Source: an uncultured Pelagibacteraceae bacterium (GTDB taxonomy: Bacteria; Pseudomonadota; Alphaproteobacteria; Pelagibacterales; Pelagibacteraceae). From it: a stretch of 64,000 nucleotides of DNA. The DNA lies in NCBI GenBank assembly GCA_902605865.1, contig CACLEJ010000003.1:94136-158135 (forward strand), given 5' to 3'. The position numbers and the translations under genes were made by a program. The notes under the pieces were generated by a model that searched no databases, had not been told where the DNA came from, and worked only from the letters and a program-made list of their open reading frames with translations. Below are positions 17,445 to 26,437 of this stretch, piece by piece. Within the stretch, counting starts at the first letter, position 1. Each line of letters begins with the position of its first letter.

Positions 17445-18104
17445 ATGAAAAAAATTCAAATTTCTCCATCTATATTATCTGCTGACTTCAGTCAGCTTGG
17501 CAATGAAATTAAGAAATTAGAAGAAGGTGGAGCTGACTTAATTCATGTCGATGTAATGGATGGTCACTTTGTTCCAAATTTAACAATCGGACCTCCGGTG
17601 ATAAAAAACCTAAGGAAATATACCAAGCTTCCATTTGATGTACACTTAATGATTTCTCCAGTACATGAATACATTGAAAATTATGCAAATGCTGGTGCTG
17701 ACATAATAACTATTCACCCTGAGGCTACTGAAAACTTAAAAGAGTCTATAAATTTGATAAAAAAGTTTGGTAAAAAAGTTGGTGTATCTTTAAATCCAAA
17801 AACTGAGATAAAAACTTTAATTGATGAGATAGAAAATATTAATTTAGTTCTTGTTATGAGTGTTAACCCTGGTTTTGGTGGCCAAAAATTTATGCCTGAA
17901 GTATTAGATAAAATAAAAGAATTAAAAAAAATAAAAGACAAAAACCAATATCACTTTGATATTGAAGTTGATGGAGGAATTAATTTTAGTAATTCAAAAA
18001 TAGTTTTAGAAGCTGGAGCTAATATTTTGGTATCTGGAACTACAGTTTTTAAAGAAAACGATGGGGATATTAAAACTAATATTGAAAAACTAAAATCAAT
18101 GTAA
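17445..18104 (+). CDS. rpe: ribulose-phosphate 3-epimerase
   Basis: Interconverts ribulose 5-phosphate and xylulose 5-phosphate in the pentose phosphate pathway. A TIM-barrel protein of 219 residues with all family motifs: SPSILSADFSQLG, HVDVMDGHFVPNLTIGP, DVHLMI, VMSVNPGFGGQKF and the C-terminal VDGGIN and SGTTVF phosphate-binding loops. The metal-binding His and Asp residues are in the HVDVMDGHF and VDGGIN stretches. The start is tightly preceded by a hairpin (17420-17444). The heparinase-like gene follows after 2 bases. Confidence 0.97.
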   Translation: MKKIQISPSILSADFSQLGNEIKKLEEGGADLIHVDVMDGHFVPNLTIGPPVIKNLRKYTKLPFDVHLMISPVHEYIENYANAGADIITIHPEATENLKESINLIKKFGKKVGVSLNPKTEIKTLIDEIENINLVLVMSVNPGFGGQKFMPEVLDKIKELKKIKDKNQYHFDIEVDGGINFSNSKIVLEAGANILVSGTTVFKENDGDIKTNIEKLKSM

Positions 18105-18106
18105 AA

Positions 18107-19735
18107 ATGTTTTTAAAAAGTTCTTTTAATTATATCAATGAATTTTATTTTATTTTTAAAAGTCAAATACGAAAAATTTATTTAAACTCATCTATTTATA
18201 ATAAAAAAATTTCAAGAGTTGACGAAAATGTTTTAGTTTATCAACCAAGTCTTAATATACTTAGTTCATTAATAAAATATGAAAAACAAAAAAACAAGAT
18301 TGAAGATTTTAATGTTCAATCAATATGGGAAAATAGAAATTTAAATTATAATGATTTTAAAAAACTACATAGTTTTTATTGGCTATTTTCAATAGATCTT
18401 AAATCTTCAAATAAAGTTACACAGTCAATTATTGAAAATTGGATTGAAAAAAATCAAAATTATGAAACAAAGAGTTGGGAAGTAGATATTCTTTCTAAAA
18501 GAATAATAGCTTGGATTTCAAATTCAAAAATAACCTATGATGAATCTGGAAATAACTATAAAAATAGTTTCAACGAAATAATTAGCAAGCAGGTAAATCA
18601 TTTAATAAATGAAATTGATAGATCATCTGATTTAAATAACAAAATGATAGGATGTACAGCGATAACTCTGGCAGGAATAGCATACAAAAATAATAGGTTT
18701 TTGGGATACGGATTAGATTTACTTAAAAAAATTATTAATACTTCTTTTGATAATAACTACTTCCCAAAATCAAGAAATATAAGACAGATGGTTTTTTATT
18801 TAAAATATTTTATTTTAATCAGAGAACTTTTGAAAGATTCCTTAAATGATATTCCAGAATACTTAAATGAAATTATTCATTTTCTTGGTAAATCCTATGA
18901 TTTTATTTGGGGATCGTTAGGGCAGAGTTTATTATTTAATGGAAATAATAATTCAAATAACAAAGACTTTGATAAATATCTATCTCTTTTTAGGTATAAG
19001 TTTAAGAGTGATAAATTTGATGTATCTGGCTATACAATCTTAAAAAATAAAAATGCAGTTCTTGCAATGGATACAGGGTGCAATCCAGCAAAAAATTACT
19101 CCGAAAATTATCAAAGTGGACCCTTATCGTTTGAATTTTTTTTTAAAGATAAAAAACTAATTACAAACTCCGGCTATTTTCAAGATCATAATCATCAACT
19201 AAATTCGATATCAAAAACAACTGCAACTCATTCAACATTAATTTTAGATAACTCTTCTGTTTGTAATTTCAAAAAAAATAGAAAAGGTCTGAGTACAGTT
19301 AGTAAAGGATTTAAAACATTCGACAATGAAGTTACTTATGAAAAAAATTATTGGAGTATTAAATGTTCGCATGACGGATATTTAGCAAGATATGGGGTAA
19401 TTCATCAAAGAAATTTAGAATTTGATAACTATAAAAGTATTCTTTTTGGGAGAGAAAAACTTATAAAAAAAAAAAATTTTAAAGTTACAAATTTTGAAAT
19501 AAGGTTTCATCTGTTACCTAATATTAAAGTAACAAAGCTTCAAGATAATAAATCTGTTTTAATTGAATTAGAAAATTCTGGTTGGAAATTTTTTTCAGAT
19601 GATGGATTGATAGGAGTTGAAACTGGGTTATATTTTGGTAATAAAAATAATTATATTGAGAATCAGAATATTTTTATATCAGGTATTACTCAAAATAATG
19701 AACAATTAGTTAAATGGCAGATTAGTAAAATATGA
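18107..19735 (+). CDS. heparinase II/III family protein
   Basis: A 542-residue protein whose first half (to about 290) is helical, as in the alginate-lyase-like toroid domain, and whose second half is beta-rich with the segment YQSGPLSFEFFFKDKKLITNSGYFQDHNHQLNSISKTTATHSTLILDNS, typical of the heparinase II/III C-terminal domain. The family cleaves acidic polysaccharides by beta-elimination; no signal peptide is visible. In many alphaproteobacteria a gene of this family sits next to purH, as here (4-base overlap), so the context looks ancestral and not recent. Substrate unknown. Confidence 0.85.
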   Translation: MFLKSSFNYINEFYFIFKSQIRKIYLNSSIYNKKISRVDENVLVYQPSLNILSSLIKYEKQKNKIEDFNVQSIWENRNLNYNDFKKLHSFYWLFSIDLKSSNKVTQSIIENWIEKNQNYETKSWEVDILSKRIIAWISNSKITYDESGNNYKNSFNEIISKQVNHLINEIDRSSDLNNKMIGCTAITLAGIAYKNNRFLGYGLDLLKKIINTSFDNNYFPKSRNIRQMVFYLKYFILIRELLKDSLNDIPEYLNEIIHFLGKSYDFIWGSLGQSLLFNGNNNSNNKDFDKYLSLFRYKFKSDKFDVSGYTILKNKNAVLAMDTGCNPAKNYSENYQSGPLSFEFFFKDKKLITNSGYFQDHNHQLNSISKTTATHSTLILDNSSVCNFKKNRKGLSTVSKGFKTFDNEVTYEKNYWSIKCSHDGYLARYGVIHQRNLEFDNYKSILFGREKLIKKKNFKVTNFEIRFHLLPNIKVTKLQDNKSVLIELENSGWKFFSDDGLIGVETGLYFGNKNNYIENQNIFISGITQNNEQLVKWQISKI

Positions 19736-21276
19736 GTAAAAAAATAAAAAGTGCAATTCTATCTCTCTCGGATAAATCAGATATTAAACTAATATTAAAT
19801 ACCTGCAAAAAATATGGGATCAATATTATAAGCTCGGGAGGTACATCTAGAGAAATTAAGAATTTAGGCTTCAAATATAAAGAAGTGTCAGAATATACAA
19901 ATACTAATGAGATTTTGGATGGCAGAGTAAAAACGCTTCATCCTAAGTTATATGCAGGTATTTTGAGTAAGAGAGAGAATAAAAAACATAAAAGTGAACT
20001 TATAAAGAATAATTATGATGAAATTGATTTAATTGTAGTTAATTTTTATCCATTTGAAAAAATATTTAAGAGCACAAAAGATCATAATAAACTAATAGAA
20101 AATATAGATATTGGAGGTCCAACTCTTGTAAGGGCAGCAGCTAAGAATTATAAATATACAACTGTTCTGACCTCTCCACATCAGTATAAAGAATTTATTT
20201 TAGACTTAGAAAAAAATAAGGGTTCCACAAGTTTGGGATTTAGAAAAAAACTATCTCAAGAAGCTTTTAATTTAACAGCATACTATGACTCTGTGATTTC
20301 AGAATATTTAAGTATTAAAAATAAAGACTATTTTCCACAAAGAAAGACTATTTATGGTAATTTAGTTGAAATATTGCGATATGGTGAAAATCCACATCAA
20401 AGGTCGGCAATTTACAGTAAAAATAACATATTAGATATATCCAAACTTAGTGGAAAAAAATTGAGTTATAATAATTATAATGATGTTTATGCAGCTTTAA
20501 ATATTTCAAGAACACTTCCTAAAAATACTGGAACTGTAATTATAAAACATGCTAACCCATGTGGTGTATCAGCAAATAGTAGTAAAATAGAGAGTTACAA
20601 AGAGGCTCTAGCTTGTGATCCTATAAGTGCATTCGGAGGGATTGTTTCGTGTAATTTTAAAGTGAATAAAAAAATAGCTTTAGAATTAAATAAAATATTT
20701 TTTGAAGTAATTATTGGACTTGGTTTTGACAAAGATTCTCTGAAAATTCTAAAAAAAAAAAAGAATTTAAGATTAATTGATTCATCAAATTTAAAAGAAG
20801 ATAACTTATTCAATATAGTAACGAACAATGAATCGTTGTTAATACAAAGTTTAGATAATAAGATTTTTACCAAAGATAATTTTAAAGTTGTATCTAAAAT
20901 TAAGCCATCAAAAAAAATATTTGATGATCTTTTGTTTGCATTTAATATATGTAGAAATGTAAAGTCTAATGCTATTGTTTTAACAAAAAATAGATCAACT
21001 ATAGGAATTGGATCAGGTCAACCAAGTAGATTAGATAGTTGTAAAATAGCAATAGATAAAATGAAAAAGTTTCAAAAAATTAGTGAAAATGAAATAATCA
21101 TAGGAGCATCAGATGCATTTTTCCCTTTTGTAGATGGAGTAGAAACTTTAGTTCAAAATGGAGTGAGTGCAATTATCCAACCATCAGGTTCTATTCGAGA
21201 CAAAGAAATCATTAAATTTGCTGACAAAGTCGGTATTATATTAGTTTTTTCAAAAACTAGACACTTTAAACATTAA
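19732..21276 (+). CDS. purH: bifunctional AICAR transformylase/IMP cyclohydrolase
   Basis: Carries out the last two steps of IMP synthesis: formylation of AICAR with 10-formyl-THF and ring closure. Residues 1-150 form the cyclohydrolase MGS-like domain (SLSDKSDI, SSGGTSREI, DGRVKTLHPKLYAGIL, NIDIGGPTLVRAAAKN). The transformylase domain follows with RYGENPHQ, KHANPCG and FPFVDGVETLVQNGVSAIIQPSGSIRD. Length 514, usual size. The start overlaps the heparinase-like stop by 4 bases. Confidence 0.97.
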   Translation: MSKKIKSAILSLSDKSDIKLILNTCKKYGINIISSGGTSREIKNLGFKYKEVSEYTNTNEILDGRVKTLHPKLYAGILSKRENKKHKSELIKNNYDEIDLIVVNFYPFEKIFKSTKDHNKLIENIDIGGPTLVRAAAKNYKYTTVLTSPHQYKEFILDLEKNKGSTSLGFRKKLSQEAFNLTAYYDSVISEYLSIKNKDYFPQRKTIYGNLVEILRYGENPHQRSAIYSKNNILDISKLSGKKLSYNNYNDVYAALNISRTLPKNTGTVIIKHANPCGVSANSSKIESYKEALACDPISAFGGIVSCNFKVNKKIALELNKIFFEVIIGLGFDKDSLKILKKKKNLRLIDSSNLKEDNLFNIVTNNESLLIQSLDNKIFTKDNFKVVSKIKPSKKIFDDLLFAFNICRNVKSNAIVLTKNRSTIGIGSGQPSRLDSCKIAIDKMKKFQKISENEIIIGASDAFFPFVDGVETLVQNGVSAIIQPSGSIRDKEIIKFADKVGIILVFSKTRHFKH

Positions 21277-21279
21277 GAT

Positions 21280-21618
21280 TTATAAAATTCTGTCAATTTT
21301 TGCAGCCAGTACAAAATCACTCTCATGCAATCCATTAATAGCATGCGTTTGTATTTTAATTTTTGCATACCCCCATCCAAACCATATATCTGGATGGTGA
21401 CCTTCATGCTCAGCTATTTCTCCAACTTTGTTAACAAATGATTGGCTATCTAAAAAATTATTAAATTTGAAATTTTTAATAATGAAATAATCTTTTTTAT
21501 CCTCTGACTTCACATCCCAACCATCTACCTTTTTTAGATATTTGTGAATTTCCTCTAAATTAAAGCTTGGAATACCTCCCTCGCAAGGTATACATTTTTT
21601 ATCAGCTAAATCAGACAT
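21280..21618 (-). CDS. pterin-4a-carbinolamine dehydratase
   Basis: Dehydrates 4a-hydroxytetrahydrobiopterin, recycling the pterin cofactor of aromatic amino acid hydroxylases (PhhB/PCD family). Family motifs: KKVDGWDVKSEDKKDYFIIKNFKF, EIAEHEGHHPDIWFGWGYAKIKIQTHAINGLHESDFVLAAKID, with the three conserved histidines. A longer frame opens at 21705, but those 29 extra residues are hydrophobic and overlap the neighbouring gene; the family starts near the ATG at 21618 (MSDLADKKC). It converges with purH, 3 bases apart. Confidence 0.92.
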   Translation of the reverse strand: MSDLADKKCIPCEGGIPSFNLEEIHKYLKKVDGWDVKSEDKKDYFIIKNFKFNNFLDSQSFVNKVGEIAEHEGHHPDIWFGWGYAKIKIQTHAINGLHESDFVLAAKIDRIL

Positions 21619-21674
21619 GATAGCATTATAGATATTTAACTTTAAAATATCAAGTGACATATAGTACATCAACT

Positions 21675-22802
21675 TTAATAAAATATTTTTTGATCTTGAA
21701 ACCAATTATTAATTACAAGAAAGTTGTGCAACGAGTTTCCTTTTTTTGTATCATGAACGACTTTTTTTTTTTCAACATCATTTTGAGTATTTTCTAAATC
21801 AAATTCTTTTTCGTTAGATAACCATTTTTTTGGAAAAGACATTAATTCTGATTTTTTTTTGTATATTTTTTTATAATCTGGATATTCTAAAGCATATTCG
21901 TGACATCCTCTTTTACTTTCAATAACAAATTTATTATCAAAATAAACACTGAGTAAATCTTTTGTTGTTTTTTCAGCCTGAATCACTTCTTCTAAACTTG
22001 TGCAATAAATAATGCTTTTAAATACATTTTTATTGGATCTTTTGTCTATCATATTTTTTCTGTTAAAATTCTTAAAGAATGTTATTTGATCAAAAATTAA
22101 TGAGACCTTCAATAAATCAAATAAATTCTCAGACTCTATTACGACTTTAAAACATTCAAAACAATATTTTGGAATAGATTTATATTTAGAAAAGATTGCT
22201 TTATGTCTTTCGCAGTTAAGAAAAACAGATTTATTTCTAAAAATTTGAACTTTATTATACGAAAGATCACTTAAATTTCGTAAGACAATTTTTTTACAAT
22301 TATTATAATAGTTAATTATTTTTTTGTCAGATATTTTTTTAGAGAAATCTATATTATATGGAACTTCTTTTAGTTTTTTATCCAGAACAACTAATGTATT
22401 ATTTGATATATCTTGTGGTTTATAAAAAGATAATAATTCAATAATTTTATCACGAGCTAATTTATAATCTTTTCTTAAACTTAATGCTTTAATTAAGTAA
22501 TTGTATGATTTTTCTAAATTTTCATCATTAAAATGAACTAATGCTAAATTATAGTAAGCAGTATAAAAGTTCGGATTTAGTTTAATAGCTGTTTGAAAAT
22601 TTAAAATTGAATTTTTAAAATCATTGAGCCTCAGGTTTATTAAACCAATAATGTTATGAAATTGAGGAATATTATTTAAATTGGGATTTTTTAATTTTTT
22701 ATGATGAGCTATAAGTAAACTTTCTTTAAGGGATTTTGAATTAAAACTATTTATTATTTGCTTTATTTGATCTAATTCAACTAGGTGTTGTGACTTATCC
22801 AT
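21675..22802 (-). CDS. TPR protein with uncharacterised Cys-rich domain
   Basis: A 375-residue protein. Residues 40-125 form two to three TPR repeats (FHNIIGLINLRLNDFKNSI, TAYYNLALVHFNDENLEKSY). From about 165 a second domain follows that I cannot name. It has ordered cysteines and histidines: C169, NCERH (C197/H200), YCFECF (C214/C217), YCTS (C267) and GCHEY (C300/H301). The pattern suggests metal or Fe-S binding or disulfides; this is inference. No signal peptide. Neighbours are tRNA-Gly and a TPR-sulfotransferase, so it may belong to an accessory surface-modification patch. Confidence 0.7.
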   Translation of the reverse strand: MDKSQHLVELDQIKQIINSFNSKSLKESLLIAHHKKLKNPNLNNIPQFHNIIGLINLRLNDFKNSILNFQTAIKLNPNFYTAYYNLALVHFNDENLEKSYNYLIKALSLRKDYKLARDKIIELLSFYKPQDISNNTLVVLDKKLKEVPYNIDFSKKISDKKIINYYNNCKKIVLRNLSDLSYNKVQIFRNKSVFLNCERHKAIFSKYKSIPKYCFECFKVVIESENLFDLLKVSLIFDQITFFKNFNRKNMIDKRSNKNVFKSIIYCTSLEEVIQAEKTTKDLLSVYFDNKFVIESKRGCHEYALEYPDYKKIYKKKSELMSFPKKWLSNEKEFDLENTQNDVEKKKVVHDTKKGNSLHNFLVINNWFQDQKIFY

Positions 22803-22855
22803 AAATTAACAATTTAAAAAAAAATTAATTTTCCTAATAAACATAGGTCATAATA

Positions 22856-22930
22856 TGGAGCGGGCAATGGGACTCGAACCCACGACCTTCTCGTTGGCAA
22901 CGAGACGCTCTACCACTGAGCTATGCCCGC
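22856..22930 (-). tRNA. tRNA-Gly (anticodon GCC)
   Basis: Read on the minus strand the sequence folds into a full cloverleaf: acceptor GCGGGCA paired with TGCCCGC, D-arm GCTCAGTGGTAGAGC, anticodon stem TCTCG/CGAGA around the loop TTGCCAA (anticodon GCC), T-arm GTGGG TTCGAGT CCCAT, discriminator T and an encoded CCA end (22858-22856). U73 and GCC together identify glycine. Length 75 including CCA. It stands alone between two TPR genes. Confidence 0.97.
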
Positions 22931-22997
22931 TTATTGTATTGTTGATGAAAGTATTAGCTTTTTAAAATTTAAGCAATAGACAAAATATATTAACATT

Positions 22998-24641
22998 TTA
23001 AAACTTAATGTTATTTTTGGCTAAAATTTTCTTCATAGGATCTAAAAAATCACTAAATTTCACCCATTCTAAAGAAGTATTTTTTTTTATTTTATTCCTT
23101 ACTTGTTGAAAAGAAGCTGTTCTAACTATTCTATCTGTTTTATCATATTCTTTAATTTGTTTTTCCCATTGCAAGTCCAAATGACCTAAAATTTTTTTTG
23201 TAGATGTTTCAAAATCATTAACAAAGTTTTCATAACTTATATTTAATATTTTACTGTTAAATTTATCTGCCCAAAATTTCATTAAAGTAACATATAAAGA
23301 ATAATAATTAGCCATATCCTCTTGGTCTAAATTAAAATCTAAAGCACTATCAACAAATAATGTTTTAAAATTTGACCAACATACTGCCATAGGATTTCTC
23401 TGGATATGTAAAATTTTTGCCTCTGGAAATGCATTTACAATAAAACCAATCCATCTAAAATTGCCAGGCAATTTGTCAATAATATATGGTTTATTGGAAA
23501 TCTTTGATATATTTTTGTAATAATATTCTCTTATTTCAGTAAAATAACTCTTAATGTTAGCTGGTTTATTTATTCCCAATTGGTCAATAATTTTTTGTAA
23601 ATAATAGAGTTCGCCTGCTCCATGAATTTGAGAGTGTGAAGCTAAAATTTGTTCCAATAAAGAAGTTCCTGATCTAGGCATACCAATTATAAAAATTGGT
23701 TTGATATTAAAATTATTGTTAAAGTGAAGTTCTAAATTCTCTATATTAATAAAAAAAGTTTTAATCTTTTCAAATTTTTTATTTTCACTAGTCAAGGAAA
23801 ATTTTGACTTTTCTTTTTTTAATGAGTTTGATTTATTCAAATAACTAAACCCTGTTTCAATTTTATTTTTATCAAAATATCCCTTACTAAGCGCATCAAA
23901 GGCTAAAATTTTATCCTCGTGACTAAAATTACCGAAATCTATATTTGCTAAATGATCAAAAAATTTATCATCATTAACTATTTTAGTAATATTTACATAA
24001 TTTCTTATACTAGGAATGTGAGATTTATCTAATTCAAGAACTTTCTCAAAGTACTCTCGACCTTTGGATATATTTCCTAAAAAAAGATATGCTGAACCCA
24101 GATTATAAAGAGTCTTTATATTGCCTTTATCTATATCTAAAATTTTTTTATAAATAATGATTAGATCATTAATATTATTATTTTCTTTATAAATACTAGA
24201 TAAATTAATAAGCGCCTGTATATTATTTTTTTTTAAACTTACTGCTTTTTTAAAATATAAAATTGCCTGATCTTTTTCGTTAACAATTTTTTTAGTTGTA
24301 CCTAGGTTATTATATGCTTCTGAAAAATTAGGATTAAGTTTAATTGCCATTTCAAATGCAATAACTGCTTCATTATATTTCTTTAATTTTTTTTTTAAAT
24401 TGCCAAATGTGTAATAAATGTCTGCTGTTTTTTTAAGGGATAATAAAATTTCAAAATATTTCTCTGCATCAAGAAATTTCTGTAAATGAATAAACGCTAG
24501 TCCTAATAAATAGACTATTTGAGCATCATTAGACTTTTCATTAAATAACTTTAATCCAGATATTATTACTTTCTGATATTCTTTTTCTTTGTATAAGTTT
24601 AAAATATTTTTTTTTTTTTTATCAAAAATATTTGAATTCAT
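22998..24641 (-). CDS. TPR repeat sulfotransferase family protein
   Basis: A 547-residue fusion of an N-terminal TPR array (about residues 15-215, five to six repeats such as EAYNNLGTTKKIVNEKDQAI and KTLYNLGSAYLFLGNISKGREYFEKVLEL) and a C-terminal PAPS-dependent sulfotransferase domain. The 5'-phosphosulfate loop is IIGMPRSGTSLLEQILASH (around 320) and the 3'-phosphate-binding region is ILHIQRNPMAVCWSNFK. Such proteins are common in marine bacteria and may sulfate proteins or cell-surface glycans; the target is not known. Divergent from the Lon-N gene. Confidence 0.9.
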   Translation of the reverse strand: MNSNIFDKKKKNILNLYKEKEYQKVIISGLKLFNEKSNDAQIVYLLGLAFIHLQKFLDAEKYFEILLSLKKTADIYYTFGNLKKKLKKYNEAVIAFEMAIKLNPNFSEAYNNLGTTKKIVNEKDQAILYFKKAVSLKKNNIQALINLSSIYKENNNINDLIIIYKKILDIDKGNIKTLYNLGSAYLFLGNISKGREYFEKVLELDKSHIPSIRNYVNITKIVNDDKFFDHLANIDFGNFSHEDKILAFDALSKGYFDKNKIETGFSYLNKSNSLKKEKSKFSLTSENKKFEKIKTFFINIENLELHFNNNFNIKPIFIIGMPRSGTSLLEQILASHSQIHGAGELYYLQKIIDQLGINKPANIKSYFTEIREYYYKNISKISNKPYIIDKLPGNFRWIGFIVNAFPEAKILHIQRNPMAVCWSNFKTLFVDSALDFNLDQEDMANYYSLYVTLMKFWADKFNSKILNISYENFVNDFETSTKKILGHLDLQWEKQIKEYDKTDRIVRTASFQQVRNKIKKNTSLEWVKFSDFLDPMKKILAKNNIKF

Positions 24642-24667
24642 TTATTAAGTGTTATATTTTAATTATT

Positions 24668-25309
24668 ATGAAAAAAGAAGATCTTCCAAAAATATTACCT
24701 GTTTTCCCACTGTCTAATTTTATTATATTTCCACGTACTACTGTACCATTAAATATTTTTGAACCTCGATATATACAAATGATAGATAAAAGTATGAAAA
24801 GTGATCGTATGATAGGTATGATTCAACCGAAAAAAACTGGTGAATTAAAAAAACCTGATTTACACGATGTAGGTTGTGTTGGAAAAATAACTAGCTTTAA
24901 TGAAACAGATGATGGCAGATATTTAATAATTTTGAACGGCATATGCAGGTTTAAGGTCATGGAAGAAGTAAATAATGACAACTTATATAGAGAATGCGAA
25001 GTTAAATATGAGGATTTTTCAAGTGATTTAATTGAAAAATCAGATGAAATAAAATTTTCAGATTTAAAGTTAATATTTCAAAATCTTAAAGGTCTTTTTA
25101 AAAAGCAAGGATACGAAATTAATTGGAAAGAGATTGAAAAACAAAGTTTAGATCAAACTATCAATACTTTGTCAATGGCATCACCATTTTCATTAGAGGA
25201 GAAACAAGTTTTACTTGAAAGCAAAGATTTAAATATAAGAAAAGAGAAGTTAGAAGAAATTCTAAATACTTACATTTTAGACAATTTTAATAATAAAACT
25301 TTACAATAA
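24668..25309 (+). CDS. Lon N-terminal (substrate-binding) domain protein
   Basis: A single LON-N/PUA-like domain protein without protease or ATPase domain. It opens with LPVFPLSNFIIFPRTTVPLNIFEPRYIQMIDKSMKSDRMIGMIQP and has VGCVGKITSFNETDDGRYLIILNGICRFKV, both typical of the family. The open frame begins at 24632, but the first 12 residues are hydrophobic and lie in the spacer to the divergent gene; the ATG at 24668 (MKKEDLPKILPVFPLS) fits better, giving 213 residues. Function of the stand-alone domain is unknown. Confidence 0.9.
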   Translation: MKKEDLPKILPVFPLSNFIIFPRTTVPLNIFEPRYIQMIDKSMKSDRMIGMIQPKKTGELKKPDLHDVGCVGKITSFNETDDGRYLIILNGICRFKVMEEVNNDNLYRECEVKYEDFSSDLIEKSDEIKFSDLKLIFQNLKGLFKKQGYEINWKEIEKQSLDQTINTLSMASPFSLEEKQVLLESKDLNIRKEKLEEILNTYILDNFNNKTLQ

Positions 25310-25312
25310 TAT

Positions 25313-26374
25313 TCAATTAGATAAAAAAGTTGCATATTTGTTCAAAAGTTTATTATCTTTTAACAGTTTAAAAATAGGTTCTGATAAATTATTTTTTAAC
25401 TTACTATCAATTTTGAAAAAGGTATTTATTGTATCTATTCCTAATCCATAAATAAAATTCAGATGTTTATTTTTTTCCTGAAATTTTTGAGCAATGATTT
25501 CTCCATCATCAATACCTAATTTAATATTTTCATCTAAGATATTTACTAGAGATTTAATATCTCTAATGGTCATATTGAAGCCTTGTCCTGCTAGTGGGTG
25601 AACTTTATGGATCAAATCTCCAAAAGATAGAATATTTTTAAAAACATAGTCCCGAAGTACTAAGAATTTAATACCAACAGACTCGACTTCACTAATTTTA
25701 GTGATCTTATATTGACGATTATATTTATTAATGATTTGAAGAAGACTTAATCTATTAATTAGTTTAGTTGAATTATTTGAAAATACAATTGAAGTTTGAT
25801 TGTTAGACAAAGGAAGAAATGCTATAGGACCTTTCTCTGTAAAAATTTGTTTAGCAATTTTATTTTCAACTTTTTTATGATTTATTATTGCCGTGTGAGC
25901 TAAAGATTTGTATTTTTTTTCAATTTTTTTTTGAAAATACTTCTTTGTTATTAGATTATTTTGTTCTGAGTTAATAATTAAATCATAGTTTCGTTTCTTA
26001 ATAACATCAAAATTGTAATTTTTAAGATTAATAAACTTTAAAAATCTATTTTTTTTCATCAAATTATATAACGTACTGTATTTTAATAAGTAAAAATTTT
26101 TTTGATTTTTATTTTTGAACTCAAATAACTCTGATGATTTATTTTTGTCAGAATAAATCCTAATTTTTTCAGTTGGCCACCCCAAGTTGGAGATACCTTT
26201 AATATTTTCTCCTAAAAATTTGTAATTTTCATTTGATATAGCGATTGTCCTAACTGTATTTGTTAATAATGATGAATTTGTTTGTGAGATAATATCAACA
26301 TTGATCTTTTTGTTTAGTAATATGTTTGCTAAAACTAGATTTGTTAAATTATTTCCTAAAAGACAAATATTCAT
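25313..26374 (-). CDS. UbiH/UbiF-like FAD monooxygenase, divergent
   Basis: A 353-residue protein related to the FAD-dependent hydroxylases of ubiquinone synthesis. The C-terminal signature is intact (SFGDLIHKVHPLAGQGFNMTIRDIKSLVNIL), which binds the FAD ribityl chain and identifies the family. The N-terminal dinucleotide motif is degenerate: the expected GxGxxG reads GNNLTN (residues 7-12 of the chosen start) and the usual ADG segment is missing. It is also shorter than the usual 390-400 residues. An alternative ATG at 26398 adds 8 residues. Either a diverged hydroxylase or one that has lost activity. Confidence 0.75.
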   Translation of the reverse strand: MNICLLGNNLTNLVLANILLNKKINVDIISQTNSSLLTNTVRTIAISNENYKFLGENIKGISNLGWPTEKIRIYSDKNKSSELFEFKNKNQKNFYLLKYSTLYNLMKKNRFLKFINLKNYNFDVIKKRNYDLIINSEQNNLITKKYFQKKIEKKYKSLAHTAIINHKKVENKIAKQIFTEKGPIAFLPLSNNQTSIVFSNNSTKLINRLSLLQIINKYNRQYKITKISEVESVGIKFLVLRDYVFKNILSFGDLIHKVHPLAGQGFNMTIRDIKSLVNILDENIKLGIDDGEIIAQKFQEKNKHLNFIYGLGIDTINTFFKIDSKLKNNLSEPIFKLLKDNKLLNKYATFLSN

Positions 26375-26437
26375 AATATTATTTAATTTTATCAACAAAA
26401 ATTAAATGATACAAAGTGACAAATCATTAATGATAAA

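Noticed and set aside
21619..21705. Longer N-terminus for the pterin dehydratase
   Set aside because: It overlaps the neighbouring gene and adds 29 residues not seen in the family.
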